A DNA stretch of 64,000 nucleotides from Nitrospira japonica (GCF_900169565.1 NZ_LT828648.1:1-64000), one strand, 5' to 3'; shown: positions 28,547-37,102, counted from the first letter of the stretch. Translations and numbers: made by a program. Notes: generated from the sequence alone by a model not told the origin.

Positions 28547-29974
28547 ATGACGCCGCCGGATTCTCCGCGTCAATCCAACGCCCCCTACGACGGCTCGGCG
28601 CTGATCGCCGATCCCATTCACAAGTACGTCTCCTTCACCGTTCCCTACGCGCAATCGGACCAGCACGAGGGCACCGAGAAGGACTTGATCGACTCGCCCT
28701 GGGTGCAGCGGCTCCGCTACATCTATCAATTGCAGAGCGCCCGCTGGGTGTACCCCTCTGCGGAGCACACTCGTTTCGTCCACTCGCTGGGCACCATGCA
28801 CGTGGCCGGGAAGTTCGCGAGGCACCTCTATCCCTTCTTAAAGAAAGTTGCGCCCGACGCGCCGTCGGAGCACTACGTCGAGTCGTTCCTCCGCGTGACC
28901 GCGCTCGCGCACGACATCGGACACGGGCCTTTCTGTCATTTCTTCGACGACAATTTTCTCCACTCCTTCAACGCGAGCCACGAACGGCTCGGCCAGATCA
29001 TCATCCGGGACCATCTCGGGCCGATCATCCGGAAAATCCGCCGTAGTCCCTCCGGCTCGTTTGAGAAGGGCGAAGAATTGGACCCCGATCAGATCGCGCA
29101 CGTAATCCTCAAGGAAAAAGGCAAGGACAACTCCCGCCTGCCGCGCTGGCTCAACGTCCTGCAGCCGGTGATCGGCGGCAGCTACACGGCGGACAATCTG
29201 GACTACGTCCTCCGGGACTCCTACATGTGCGGCGTGGCGGTGGGACCGGTCGATCTGACGAGGCTGATCCACTATACGATCCTCACCGACAAGGGTTTCA
29301 CGATCCACAAGACGGGCTTGCCGGCGCTCCAGATGTTCTTGAACACGCGGATGTATCTCTACTCCAACGTGTACTTCCACCGGACGACCAGAGCGATCGA
29401 CATCCACCTGCGGGACATCTTCGGCGACACGATGAAGCTCATTTTCCCGCACGACCCGCGGAAGAAGATGGACGACTACCTCACGCTGACCGACTGGTCG
29501 CTGCTCGAGCAGGCGCGGAGCTGGCGGAAATCCCGGCAGAGCGAAGAACGGCGCCTCGGCGAGGAATGGGCCAGGATCCTCGACCGGAACGTGAAGTGGA
29601 AAATGGCCTACAGCACCGTGTTGAAGGAAAAGGGGCAGGAGCGGGGCATGGACTTCCCCAGCGACGAACACTTCGCCAGGCAGATCAGAAAAGAACTGCC
29701 GGCGCCGCTTCAGAAAATCGAGTTCCGCGTCGACATGGCCCCGCTGGATCCTCGTCCCGATCCCAAGGACCGGCGCGGCAACCCCCTTTACGTCTACGAC
29801 CCAGGCACGAAGCAGGTCTCGGTGGAGCCGCTGGAAGAATTCCTGGATTTGCTGCCGACCCGCCTGGTCCAGTTCCGCATCTATTCACACGACCACGAAC
29901 ACGACGCAGCCCTCTCGCGCGCCGCCGCCACGGTACTGAATAAGACCCCCTCTAGCCTCGAATCGAACTACTAG
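28547..29974 (+). CDS. HD-domain phosphohydrolase (SAMHD1/YdhJ-like)
   Basis: The 475-aa protein carries the HD motif set: His79 in TRFVHSLGTMH, His122-Asp123 in LAHDIGHGPFCHFF, and a later Asp in YTADNLDYVLRDS. The N-terminus (DPIHKYVSFT, LIDSPWVQRLRYIYQL) is the classic start of SAMHD1-like dNTPases and related phosphohydrolases. The substrate may be dNTPs or another phosphoester. Its TAG stop coincides with the left end of the repeat element at 29972. It is the last gene of the galU-lon-thiL run. Confidence 0.86.
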   Translation: MTPPDSPRQSNAPYDGSALIADPIHKYVSFTVPYAQSDQHEGTEKDLIDSPWVQRLRYIYQLQSARWVYPSAEHTRFVHSLGTMHVAGKFARHLYPFLKKVAPDAPSEHYVESFLRVTALAHDIGHGPFCHFFDDNFLHSFNASHERLGQIIIRDHLGPIIRKIRRSPSGSFEKGEELDPDQIAHVILKEKGKDNSRLPRWLNVLQPVIGGSYTADNLDYVLRDSYMCGVAVGPVDLTRLIHYTILTDKGFTIHKTGLPALQMFLNTRMYLYSNVYFHRTTRAIDIHLRDIFGDTMKLIFPHDPRKKMDDYLTLTDWSLLEQARSWRKSRQSEERRLGEEWARILDRNVKWKMAYSTVLKEKGQERGMDFPSDEHFARQIRKELPAPLQKIEFRVDMAPLDPRPDPKDRRGNPLYVYDPGTKQVSVEPLEEFLDLLPTRLVQFRIYSHDHEHDAALSRAAATVLNKTPSSLESNY

Positions 29975-30153
29975 CAGGCTGTTGAACAGCCTGCGCAGCA
30001 TTCTGGTGGCATCTGAGACTACATGCCTTGGAGGGTCTTCGGGACAGTCCCTTGTAGTGGGTCCGTTTTCTCTTCTGTCATGCTCGCGAACGCGGGCATC
30101 CAGGCCTACCAGTGTGCTCCGGGTGAACGGCGGTCTTCTTCAGCAGCCTACTA
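29972..30153. repeat. 182-bp element with terminal inverted repeats between convergent genes
   Basis: The left end TAGCAGGCTGTTGAA (29972-29986) and the inverted right end (30139-30153, reading TAGTAGGCTGCTGAA on the minus strand) match at 13 of 15 positions. The left arm also forms a near-perfect hairpin at 29974-29994 (10-bp stem). The TAG at each end is the stop codon of the adjacent convergent gene (HD phosphohydrolase and 30151-30885). The interior holds no gene. Such intergenic palindromic elements are frequent in Nitrospira (recalled knowledge, not checked). Confidence 0.6.
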
Positions 30154-30885
30154 CGCGGAGACTTTCAGGGAGCGGCGAGTCCAGAGCAGCGACTTTTCCT
30201 CTTCCAGGATCTTTCGCTGATCGGCGTTTGGAGCGTGGGAGCCGCTCAGGTGGGCGGGAAACCGGCGTTCGAACTGCTCGATCGCTTTCGACGCTTCTTC
30301 TTCGCAGCCGGTTCGAGCCAGCAGGTCGATGAGACGGAGATACGCCGGTACGACGAACCCAAGATGCCGGGAGTCTGAGGCGCGCTCGATCACGTGCCGA
30401 TAGCCTGCGGCCGCCCGGTCGGCATCGGCTGCCTCGAGACACAATCCTTCGAGCATGTGCACGTTGAGGCGATCCGTATTGGCGCTGACGCTTTTTCCCC
30501 ATTCTCCCGTGACCAACGAGCGCAACTCGTCGGACGACAGTCGGACGACGGTCTTCTTGGAGGACCGCTGCAACCGCGCCACGACATCCCGCGCTTCGGC
30601 CCATCCTCCGTACAAGCCGATCAAATAGCCCTGGCAATGCCCCTGCGCCTCGCAGGGTCCGTCGGTCGGAGAGAAGCCCTTCTTGTCCACCTTCGTGGAG
30701 AGAAAGACCCGGCCTTGCGCCTGTCCGCAAATCGTGCACAGCGTGGTTCCCTGCGGCGCGGCATACACGTACATGCGGACGAGGGATCGATCGAACAGAT
30801 CGACGGCGAGGATGCGCCCGGCTCTGACTTGCGCCTGGTGGAACAGCCATAATCCCAGCAACGCGACGATTGCCAGGACGTACAT
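30151..30885 (-). CDS. Uncharacterised membrane-anchored protein with a Cys-rich segment
   Basis: The 244-aa protein starts at ATG 30885 with a single N-terminal membrane helix (MYVLAIVALLGLWLF), then a soluble region. A Cys-x2-Cys pair (LCTICGQAQG) and PCEAQGHCQG follow, which could bind metal. The C-terminal half is helical (AAAGYRHVIERA, LRLIDLLARTGCEEEASKAI), suggesting TPR-like helices. I do not recognise the family. The frame continues upstream to 31083, but without a better start. Its stop lies in the repeat at 29972-30153. It is divergent from the exported protein gene at 31156. Confidence 0.65.
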   Translation of the reverse strand: MYVLAIVALLGLWLFHQAQVRAGRILAVDLFDRSLVRMYVYAAPQGTTLCTICGQAQGRVFLSTKVDKKGFSPTDGPCEAQGHCQGYLIGLYGGWAEARDVVARLQRSSKKTVVRLSSDELRSLVTGEWGKSVSANTDRLNVHMLEGLCLEAADADRAAAGYRHVIERASDSRHLGFVVPAYLRLIDLLARTGCEEEASKAIEQFERRFPAHLSGSHAPNADQRKILEEEKSLLWTRRSLKVSA

Positions 30886-31155
30886 GGTGATTTCGAGACT
30901 GACGTATCCGTCTCCCACCAGGCTCCTCGAAGACAATGCACAACGGCTGAAGAAGGAGAGGTAAACGAATCCAGCATACCACTCTCCTTTAGAAACCCAA
31001 GGAGTTCTTGACTTCCGGGTCGAAGGCCTCGACGAGATGGTCCGTTTTGGCAGTTCCCGGTCCTTCCGACATGGTCCAGACACACAATCTGCATTTCTCT
31101 GTCTCGAACCACGGACTCTTGCGATACTGGCTGGATGAAACGGAAGGAGAAGGCC
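30886..31155. other. Divergent intergenic region without a recognised gene
   Basis: The 270-bp stretch between the divergent genes at 30885 and 31156 shows no open frame of known type. The only clear signal is the Shine-Dalgarno AAGGAGAAGG just before ATG 31156. No promoter good enough to annotate was found. Confidence 0.5.
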
Positions 31156-31524
31156 ATGTCACACTGGGCGATCTCGATAGTCCTTACGGTCAGTCTGCTG
31201 CTCGCCGCCGCACCGGCGTCGGCACAAACGTCCGGCAGCCACCCGCCGGCCAACGCCGCCGGGATCCTGAATGCGCTCCCTCCGGATCTCTATATGAAAC
31301 TGGAACGCTTGGCCCAGTTGCTCGACCAGAACATCAAGGCAGGCAAGCTGACCGATGCACAGCTTCAGCAGGAACTCATGTCGGGACGATTGGAGCAGAC
31401 GATCCGCGGCCTTGGATCTGAAGCCAACCAGCTGCTGGAAGAGATTCAATCGGACATGCAGAACGGCAAAGGCCCAGGGGAGAGTGCCCTGATGCCCTTG
31501 CTGGGAGGACTGGGCGGGAAATAA
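31156..31524 (+). CDS. Small exported protein of unknown function
   Basis: The 122-aa protein starts at ATG 31156, chosen because AAGGAG lies 6 bp upstream; an in-frame ATG at 31135 has no such site. It has a signal peptide (AISIVLTVSLLLAAAPASA, cleavage near residue 25). The mature part is helical and Gln/Leu-rich (LAQLLDQNIKAGKLTDAQLQ) and ends in a Gly-rich tail. I know no family for it. It is likely periplasmic. Confidence 0.65.
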   Translation: MSHWAISIVLTVSLLLAAAPASAQTSGSHPPANAAGILNALPPDLYMKLERLAQLLDQNIKAGKLTDAQLQQELMSGRLEQTIRGLGSEANQLLEEIQSDMQNGKGPGESALMPLLGGLGGK

Positions 31525-31568
31525 GCACGCCAACTTACCTGTCTCTGGGCGAGACCTGCCCCGGCGAT

Positions 31569-32585
31569 TCAGTACAAATTCTTTCGATAGTCGCGCTGCA
31601 AGCCTTTTTCCATGATGCCGGGGACCGACACGGCCGCGCGCGCCAGCTTGGCCTGAAGTCCGCGCGCCTTGCTGTGCTTGATATGCGCCACGAACATTGC
31701 GGCCGAATCGATGCCTTCCGCACGCGGCTTCGCCGGCCAGAGTCCGGCCCGAGTCAACGCCGCGCTCTCGCGAATGCTCAATGCAGGCTGCTCGATGCAA
31801 GTCAGGAGGATCGGCATCTTGCCCGCCACGGACAAATCGGTCCGCACTGCGGCATCGGTCGTGATCCGCGCCCTGCCGGACAGCAGGGCGACCTTCGTAC
31901 AACCTGGGATGAGCAGGGCCGCCGCGACATGCGGCTGCGTCAACATGTTTCGAAAGCTGTCCGCGCGGCGGTTCCCCGGTCGGTCGGCGATCCAGGCACA
32001 GCCCTGTCGCAGACGGATCAGCATGTCTTGCGGATCGCCCTTGGGACTCACATCCGCATGGCCTTTCGCATCGACGGTTGCAAGCGCCATGAAGCGGCTT
32101 GCAGCCACAAAGTCCGGCGCGTCGTCCGGCATCTGATGGTGCGCTGGTGCTTCCCAAAATTTCGAGCGGATCAGCGCCTTGGCGCAATGGACGTAACATT
32201 CGTCCACGTGGATCTCGACCTCTCCGCCCTTGACGGCAGCGACACGCCCGCCGACGCGTAACGTCTCGCCGATGCTGGGGGTCAGGAACAGCGCGCCGAA
32301 TCCCAACCCTTCGCGGGCAAGCTGCAGCTCGTCCAGCGCCGCCGCCGGCAGTCTCAGTCGGGAAGCGTCTAGGACCTGTACAAATCCCTGTTCGCCCCCG
32401 CCGAGCGTCATGCCGACGTTGCGGCCGTCGCCGAACGCAGCAAACAGCAGCGGCGACGCCGCGATCCATCGTCTCGCTCCGTCATCGAGATGATCGATGA
32501 CTTTCAGATCGATCGGTCCGGGAACCTTGCCGATACACGCTTCCAGTTCCGCGACATTTTCAATTGAGTCACTCACGTCAGCCAC
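31569..32585 (-). CDS. Pyridoxamine 5'-phosphate oxidase-like FMN-binding protein
   Basis: The 338-aa protein appears to have two split-barrel units. The N-terminal part includes GGGEQGFVQVLDASRLRLP, then LGFGALFLTPSIGETLRVGG. The C-terminal unit has RFMALATVDAKGHADVSPKG, CAWIADRPGNRRADSFRNM and VALLSGRARIT, the typical PNPOx-like FMN site. Proteins of this type are flavin- or F420-linked oxidoreductases of mostly unknown substrate. GTG 32585 is the longest start and GTG 32576 is also possible. It is convergent with the gene at 31156. Confidence 0.8.
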   Translation of the reverse strand: MADVSDSIENVAELEACIGKVPGPIDLKVIDHLDDGARRWIAASPLLFAAFGDGRNVGMTLGGGEQGFVQVLDASRLRLPAAALDELQLAREGLGFGALFLTPSIGETLRVGGRVAAVKGGEVEIHVDECYVHCAKALIRSKFWEAPAHHQMPDDAPDFVAASRFMALATVDAKGHADVSPKGDPQDMLIRLRQGCAWIADRPGNRRADSFRNMLTQPHVAAALLIPGCTKVALLSGRARITTDAAVRTDLSVAGKMPILLTCIEQPALSIRESAALTRAGLWPAKPRAEGIDSAAMFVAHIKHSKARGLQAKLARAAVSVPGIMEKGLQRDYRKNLY

Positions 32586-32650
32586 TTCGCTGTTGAATTT
32601 TTCCCGCTCGCCGGTTGTCTTGAACGGTTGGATTCTGCCATAGTGCGGCC

Positions 32651-33097
32651 ATGCGGAGAATGCTCATTGGGAGTCTCGCGGTCCTCCTGTGCGGATGCGC
32701 GGCCAGCCTGGCCGACATCCGCAAGACCACGCCGACGCAGTCGGGAACATTTCCGGCGCCGCCGGCAACCTTGGCCGCCTGCGTGCAGCAGAACGTCGAG
32801 CGGGTCTTGTCACCCTATCAGATCAATCAGGTGGCGAGCCCCGACCAAAAAGAATACTACATCACCGCGACCCGCCATGCCGACGGCGTCGCCAAGGAAC
32901 CGCTGATTGCCTTCGACCTGTTCCTCGTCGCCTTTGACAATGGCTCGCTCGTCGAGCTCCGCGAAGGCGCGTCGGACGGCCATTCCCTCACCCGCCGCGT
33001 ATGGCCCATCGTCGAGTCCTGCGCCCAGAAAACATCCGGAGCCAACAGTCCGTCTCCATCCGCTTCACCGGCAACGCCCGCCCCTTTGACGCCCTAA
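32651..33097 (+). CDS. Putative lipoprotein of unknown function
   Basis: The 148-aa protein has a short signal sequence with the lipobox LLCGC, so Cys16 is the likely lipidated residue. The body (ACVQQNVERVLSPYQINQV, FDLFLVAFDNGSLVELREG) looks like a compact alpha/beta domain, and the C-terminus is a Ser/Pro/Ala-rich tail. I do not recognise the family. ATG 32651 or the nearby ATG 32660 could be the start. It would be anchored to a membrane facing the periplasm. Confidence 0.6.
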   Translation: MRRMLIGSLAVLLCGCAASLADIRKTTPTQSGTFPAPPATLAACVQQNVERVLSPYQINQVASPDQKEYYITATRHADGVAKEPLIAFDLFLVAFDNGSLVELREGASDGHSLTRRVWPIVESCAQKTSGANSPSPSASPATPAPLTP

Positions 33098-33161
33098 ACG
33101 CGTCATCCCTTGTTCGGGTGAGACAGGTCTACCACGGACATATCCAAGCCAACGAAAGGAG

Positions 33162-33530
33162 TCAGGGCTTCCCTGTACGTGGAAGCCTAGGACGCACGCG
33201 AATGCGTCCTGGCTCGACCGTCACGATTGCACCAGACTCAAGTTCAGTGCCGTATCGTTTCAGAACGATTTCGCACAGAGTCGCTTGCTGAGAGGAAGAG
33301 ACAACTACCAGACGAATTATTCCGGCATGCGCCTGGTCGCGTACTACAGCCAACTCGCCGAAATCCTTGTCGAGAGTGATGAGAATGCGACTTTCCCGAT
33401 AGGCCAGTGCCAGGATCTCCTCGTCACCTGGATCAGCAGACAAGTCTCCTATCCAGACAACATCATGCCCTGCGGCTTTCAACGGGGCCACAGCGGTACC
33501 TGATATACAGGTATCGAGGAGGAGTTTCAC
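33162..33530 (-). CDS. DUF5615 PIN-like protein (putative toxin)
   Basis: The 122-aa protein begins MKLLLDTCISGTAVAPLKAA and has HDVVWIGDLSADPGDEEIL and SRILITLDKDFGELA, with the acidic residues expected for a PIN-like/Mut7-C nuclease fold. DUF5615 proteins are usually encoded just after a DUF433 protein as a toxin-antitoxin-like pair. That is the case here: ATG 33530 overlaps the DUF433 stop by 4 nt. RNase activity is inferred from the fold, not shown. Confidence 0.83.
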   Translation of the reverse strand: MKLLLDTCISGTAVAPLKAAGHDVVWIGDLSADPGDEEILALAYRESRILITLDKDFGELAVVRDQAHAGIIRLVVVSSSQQATLCEIVLKRYGTELESGAIVTVEPGRIRVRPRLPRTGKP

Positions 33531-33778
33531 GAGGCGGGTTCGAGGGGCAGCGGCTCAATCCGCTCATGGCCGACAAGCCGGTGAGCATATGCAAGACAAG
33601 CTTGAATATCCTCACGTTCCAGCCACGGATATCCAAGCAGAATCGTATCGAATGTGTCACCTGCAGCGAGCATGCCGAGAACATGCTCAACAGCAAGCCG
33701 GCGACCTCTCACAATCGGCTTACCACGGAATATTTCCGGGTTGACTGTAATCCGCTTAAGCAAAAGTTGCTCATCCAT
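33527..33778 (-). CDS. DUF433 protein (putative antitoxin)
   Basis: The 83-aa protein has RITVNPEIFRGKPIVRGRRL and VEHVLGMLAAGDTFDTILLG, the DUF433 helix-turn-helix-like signature, and a C-terminal YPWLEREDIQACLAYA. A Shine-Dalgarno GAGGTGA lies just before ATG 33778. It is the first gene of the DUF433/DUF5615 pair and presumably neutralises the partner and represses the operon. That is the family expectation only. Confidence 0.83.
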   Translation of the reverse strand: MDEQLLLKRITVNPEIFRGKPIVRGRRLAVEHVLGMLAAGDTFDTILLGYPWLEREDIQACLAYAHRLVGHERIEPLPLEPAS

Positions 33779-33892
33779 AGCTCACCTCGAGTGAGTGCAT
33801 GATAGCGCACTTCAGTGGAGAAAACACCTTGCACATCTTCCTCTGTTTTCCCTCCTTGCTCCTATGGCCCTTTGGCATGTTTCCGCTCGCTC

Positions 33893-34450
33893 TCACGGCT
33901 TGGCTGGAACCGGCTCGACCCGCTCCTGAATCTTGACCCAGGCATCCCATCCATGGCGCTTCGCGGTGCTCATGATGACTTGCCGCGCCGTTGCGATACT
34001 GCGAGCCATCTGTTCCCTGCTTGCGCCTGGCTGATGCCGCACGACAATCGCCAGCGTTTCCGGATCCGCCTCGACGACATGAAGGGAATAAGGCCGATCG
34101 GCACTCGCCTGTTCCTGCAGCTGCGCATTCGCCGTGAGCGCTAGCCATTCGATACTGGTCGGAGTGTACGGAGTCAGGCCGGATCGTTTCGGCACCTGCG
34201 GTTCGCTGCGACGCTCGCGCACCGCCTGTTCGTCACGCTCGACCTTGCACTCCCCGGCCACGCAGGCCTGCATCTGCGCCTGCCGCTTGTCTTCACACGC
34301 GACCCGATCCTCCGAACTGAAGGCATTGCCGAGACAAGCCCGCAGCCCCTCCTCGACCGTATTGAGGCAACTCGCACAAGGGGTCTGGGCAGAAAGCGGA
34401 GAGGCGACACAGAGGAGGGCAGCCAAGACGAAGACAAGAAAAGCGTGCAT
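33893..34450 (-). CDS. Exported Cys-containing protein of unknown function
   Basis: The 185-aa protein starts at ATG 34450 after GGAAG. It has a signal peptide (FLVFVLAALLCVASPLSA) followed by CASCLNTVEEGLRACLGNAF and later CVAGECKVERDEQ, giving several Cys that may form disulfides. The C-terminal half (LHVVEADPETLAIVVRH, AKRHGWDAWVKIQERVEPVP) has a mixed alpha/beta look. No family recognised. The longer frame to 34510 adds a non-conserved prefix. It is divergent from the gene at 34646. Confidence 0.62.
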   Translation of the reverse strand: MHAFLVFVLAALLCVASPLSAQTPCASCLNTVEEGLRACLGNAFSSEDRVACEDKRQAQMQACVAGECKVERDEQAVRERRSEPQVPKRSGLTPYTPTSIEWLALTANAQLQEQASADRPYSLHVVEADPETLAIVVRHQPGASREQMARSIATARQVIMSTAKRHGWDAWVKIQERVEPVPAKP

Positions 34451-34569
34451 AACGGGATCTTCCGATGGCAAAGAGACGATCGAGAGGGCTCTAGGATGTT
34501 CTCCGTACATGGTAAGCCCGTTCAGACTGAATGTCTAATAGGTGACGGATGATTTCGATGCATGCGGGC

Positions 34570-34598
34570 TTGCCCCCTCCTCGCGAGCCACGTATTCT
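34570..34598 (+). promoter_or_regulatory. Possible promoter for the exported pair at 34646-36351
   Basis: TTGCCC (34570-34575) and TATTCT (34593-34598) are separated by 17 bp on the plus strand, about 48 bp before ATG 34646. The match is moderate (both boxes deviate from consensus), but the spacing and position fit. Confidence 0.4.
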
Positions 34599-34645
34599 GG
34601 GGCATTCCTTTTCATACTGGCGTACAACGATCTGATGGAGGACAC

Positions 34646-35395
34646 ATGTTCATCGCCAAGCGAATCCCGTTTCTCTTCCTCGCGGCAGTCTCGTGCGTGG
34701 CCGTGACGGCCATCGGCCAGGCCGAACAATGGGACGGCCCGGACAATCTCACGGGGACTCTTTCGAGATCCGGCCATGTCACGGTCGGAGAGCAGATCCA
34801 GGCAGAAGGTCCAAAGGCCCTGTTGGAAGTGACCAGGCCGCTGGGCGCGTCGGATGATCGCAACGACCGTTTGTTCAGCGCGAATAACCTGTACAAAGGA
34901 GCAACCGGCGTTCGCTTCGAAGTCGACACGCGACATGCCTACGCGGGCGCCGCGAGGGGCAAGATCGACATTCTGCCTGCCGATATGGATTTTGCGGTGC
35001 ACCGCAAGGCCGCTATCGGCGTGTCGACCATCAACGAGCGCCTTCCGGGCGACTATACGCTGATCGTCGGCGGCAAGATCCTGGCGGAAGAGGTCAGAAT
35101 CAAGCTGATCAAGGACTGGTCGGACTATGTCTTCAATACCGACTACGCCCTGAAACCTTTGCCGGAGGTCGAACGGTTCATTCATACGCATCGTCACTTA
35201 CCAGCCATCCCCAGTTCAGCCGAAGTCGAACAAGACGGCATCAATCTCGGCCACATGCAGGCGAAGCTGCTGCAGAAGGTCGAAGAGCTGACTCTCTATG
35301 TGATCGAACAGCATAAAGCCATCGAGGTGCTGCAGCGGAAGCTTACGGAGGTGGAACGCGTCAACGCCCTGCCGGACGCCGCCGCTCAGCCGTGA
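34646..35395 (+). CDS. Exported protein with a Bacteroidetes-style tail-fibre C-terminal domain
   Basis: The 249-aa protein starts at ATG 34646 after GGAGGA and has a signal peptide (FLFLAAVSCVAVTAIGQA). The C-terminal about 70 residues (LPEVERFIHTHRHLPAIPSS, EVEQDGINLGHMQAKLLQK, VEELTLYVIEQHKAIEVLQ) strongly resemble the conserved end of many Bacteroidetes tail-fibre or S74-peptidase-like surface proteins. The middle region (LLEVTRPLGASDDRNDRLF) is like the beta-rich part of those proteins. It is followed 32 bp later by another exported protein. Transfer from Bacteroidetes is a possibility. Confidence 0.7.
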   Translation: MFIAKRIPFLFLAAVSCVAVTAIGQAEQWDGPDNLTGTLSRSGHVTVGEQIQAEGPKALLEVTRPLGASDDRNDRLFSANNLYKGATGVRFEVDTRHAYAGAARGKIDILPADMDFAVHRKAAIGVSTINERLPGDYTLIVGGKILAEEVRIKLIKDWSDYVFNTDYALKPLPEVERFIHTHRHLPAIPSSAEVEQDGINLGHMQAKLLQKVEELTLYVIEQHKAIEVLQRKLTEVERVNALPDAAAQP

Positions 35396-35427
35396 TCACC
35401 GGCCTTGGAATGGATGGGAGACGAACC

Positions 35428-36351
35428 ATGCACGCACCAACCGCCTCAGTGCTCATCACCGCCTGGCTCGCGTTCGCCGCGCTTTCGGCACCGATTCACG
35501 TTCAAGCCCAAGCCGATATGGTGCTCAAGCACAGTATCCAGCCCGGTGAGTCCAAGAACTACGACCACACGAGCGGCATCGTCCTATCGAACGGGTTTTG
35601 GGCCAAAGCAGGATCGGACGTCACCGCGACGATTAATCAATCACCGGGATTTTTTGTCGACAAGACGCCGCTCGATACTAAGGACAAGCAGTACACCTCC
35701 AACGAAGGCCGCACCTTCGTGGTGGCGGGGTGCGTGCCGCACAAACTGAAAGTGAAGTTCATCGGATCACACTGGGTCGCCTGCAACGATCTGGACGACA
35801 AAAAGGAAAAGGTGGTCGAAAGCAAGTTCATCTCCTGCCTCGACCTGTTCGAAAACGGCGTCCTGCAGGAATTCTTCCTCAAGGAAGTGAACAACCGCAC
35901 GTGGCAATCGTTCCGCTTTTCCTGCGGAGAGCTTCGGCCGGACGGCACCGTCGGCGGTCAGCTTGAAAAGACGGCCTTCCTGTTTGATTTCGAGAAGGAA
36001 GGGAAGCCCTATACCACCACCGTGCCGGACAATCATCTCTCGTTCGGGATTCTCGAAATATACAACCAGCTGCAACTCCGTGAGAATCTGCTGCAGTTCG
36101 CCATCGAGCATGCGAGCCCCGAGGCCCTTCACGAGGCCGGAGAGAAAGGCCGCCGGCTGGAGGACTTCAACTTCAGCGACAAAGTGCCGAATGCCTTCGG
36201 ACTCGGCGGATCGATCGGCGTCATCCATTGGCAATGTCCGCCCAGCATGGTCATGACCGGCGCCGCCATCGGGCACGTCCCGGACAAGAAGGACAAGCAC
36301 ACCCGACCGGTCTATATCCTGGGAGAATGTAGGAAGCTGATGAAGAATTGA
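35428..36351 (+). CDS. Exported protein of unknown function, partner of the tail-fibre-like gene
   Basis: The 307-aa protein starts at ATG 35428 after GGGAG, with a signal peptide (LITAWLAFAALSAPIHVQA). The early mature part (GIVLSNGFWAKAGSDVTATI) resembles the short beta repeat seen in many secreted proteins (ITLKPGFHAKAGS type). Further along are several Cys (VAGCVPHKLKVKF, HWVACNDLDD, FISCLDLFENG, WQCPPSMVMTGAAIGHV). I do not recognise the whole. It is probably cotranscribed with the gene before it and secreted or periplasmic. Confidence 0.65.
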   Translation: MHAPTASVLITAWLAFAALSAPIHVQAQADMVLKHSIQPGESKNYDHTSGIVLSNGFWAKAGSDVTATINQSPGFFVDKTPLDTKDKQYTSNEGRTFVVAGCVPHKLKVKFIGSHWVACNDLDDKKEKVVESKFISCLDLFENGVLQEFFLKEVNNRTWQSFRFSCGELRPDGTVGGQLEKTAFLFDFEKEGKPYTTTVPDNHLSFGILEIYNQLQLRENLLQFAIEHASPEALHEAGEKGRRLEDFNFSDKVPNAFGLGGSIGVIHWQCPPSMVMTGAAIGHVPDKKDKHTRPVYILGECRKLMKN

Positions 36352-36667
36352 GAGATGGGGCGCTCAGTCCCCACTGTTCACCGTTGGAGGAATGGCGCCC
36401 TCGCCGTTTCGGGCATTCGCCAGCGCTTGCTGGCTTGCCGTGACGCCCAATCTCACTTAGCCCAGAAACTAGTTCCGTCCAGACCGTTGGTCGAACGGAA
36501 CGTCGGACATCTGTGCTACCCGCCAGAGCGGGTCGCGAGATTACGCTACGGCAAGAAACGCAGCGGTGATGCATGCCTTCAACGCCGAGGGCGCTCTTCT
36601 GTCCTGGCCCATCCGGTGATTGCAGTAACAGTCGGTGCTGAGATCCTGAGATGGATCAGCGAAGAGT
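36352..36667. other. Intergenic stretch without a recognised gene
   Basis: About 316 bp with no convincing coding frame on either strand; open frames here lack known motifs and start signals. It leads into the interspersed repeat copy at 36668. Confidence 0.5.
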
Positions 36668-36795
36668 TGGGTATGTCATTCTCGCGAAAGCGGGAATGAC
36701 ACACTGCAGTGCGTCGGATGGCAAACTGACCACTGCCCTTTCCGTCCTTGGTTTCGGATTTGTAATTTGGAGCTTCGGATTTCCCTGGGAACCAG
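36668..36795. repeat. Interspersed repeat, copy A
   Basis: This copy starts with a hairpin made of CATTCTCGCGAAAGCGGGAATG and continues to a 64-bp block (36732-36795) that ends CTGGGAACCAG. It recurs at 38855-38973 with few changes in the block and more divergence before it. The two copies flank the 68-aa gene, the nucleotidyltransferase gene and the IS30 element. Confidence 0.75.
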
Positions 36796-36837
36796 CTAGG
36801 CACCGGCCAGGCCGAAGCCAGTCCCCTCGAAGCGGCT

Positions 36838-36865
36838 TTGTCTTTCCTTTCCGGTACTGTACAAT
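36838..36865 (+). promoter_or_regulatory. Possible promoter of a leaderless transcript
   Basis: TTGTCT (36838-36843) and TACAAT (36860-36865) are 16 bp apart. ATG 36872 follows the -10 box by only 6 bp, so transcription would start at or next to the start codon. No Shine-Dalgarno is present before that ATG, which fits leaderless translation. Confidence 0.5.
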
Positions 36866-36871
36866 CCCCGC

Positions 36872-37078
36872 ATGGCCTTCGACCCTGCCAATCCCCCCAT
36901 CTGGTTGCGCAAACTCCACGTGACTGCGGCGCAGATCAGTCCGGATGACTATCCCTCGACGCCGGAAGAAGGCATCTTGGAGTGCTGCCGCCTGTCGGAT
37001 GCGCATATGGCCTTATCCAAAGCCTTTGCCGCTGCGCTCTTTTCTGAGTCGTCGGGAGCGGAGGCCGAGCAACCGTAA
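36872..37078 (+). CDS. Small protein of unknown function upstream of a nucleotidyltransferase
   Basis: The 68-aa protein begins MAFDPANPPIWLRKLH and is mostly helical (LSDAHMALSKAFAAALF) with an acidic C-terminus. No family recognised. It lies 24 bp before the nucleotidyltransferase gene in the same direction and appears to share its promoter. By analogy with other small-protein/nucleotidyltransferase pairs it could be an antitoxin or regulator, but the sequence alone does not show this. Confidence 0.55.
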   Translation: MAFDPANPPIWLRKLHVTAAQISPDDYPSTPEEGILECCRLSDAHMALSKAFAAALFSESSGAEAEQP

Positions 37079-37102
37079 CCAAGCCCATTTCTTGGTGGCA
37101 GC

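Noticed and set aside
33771-34148. 125-aa minus-strand frame overlapping the exported protein at 33893-34450
   Set aside because: It shadows a protein with a signal peptide in another frame and has no recognisable motif.
36355-36699. 114-aa plus-strand frame in the intergenic region
   Set aside because: No motif or ribosome binding site, and its end runs through the hairpin of repeat copy A.
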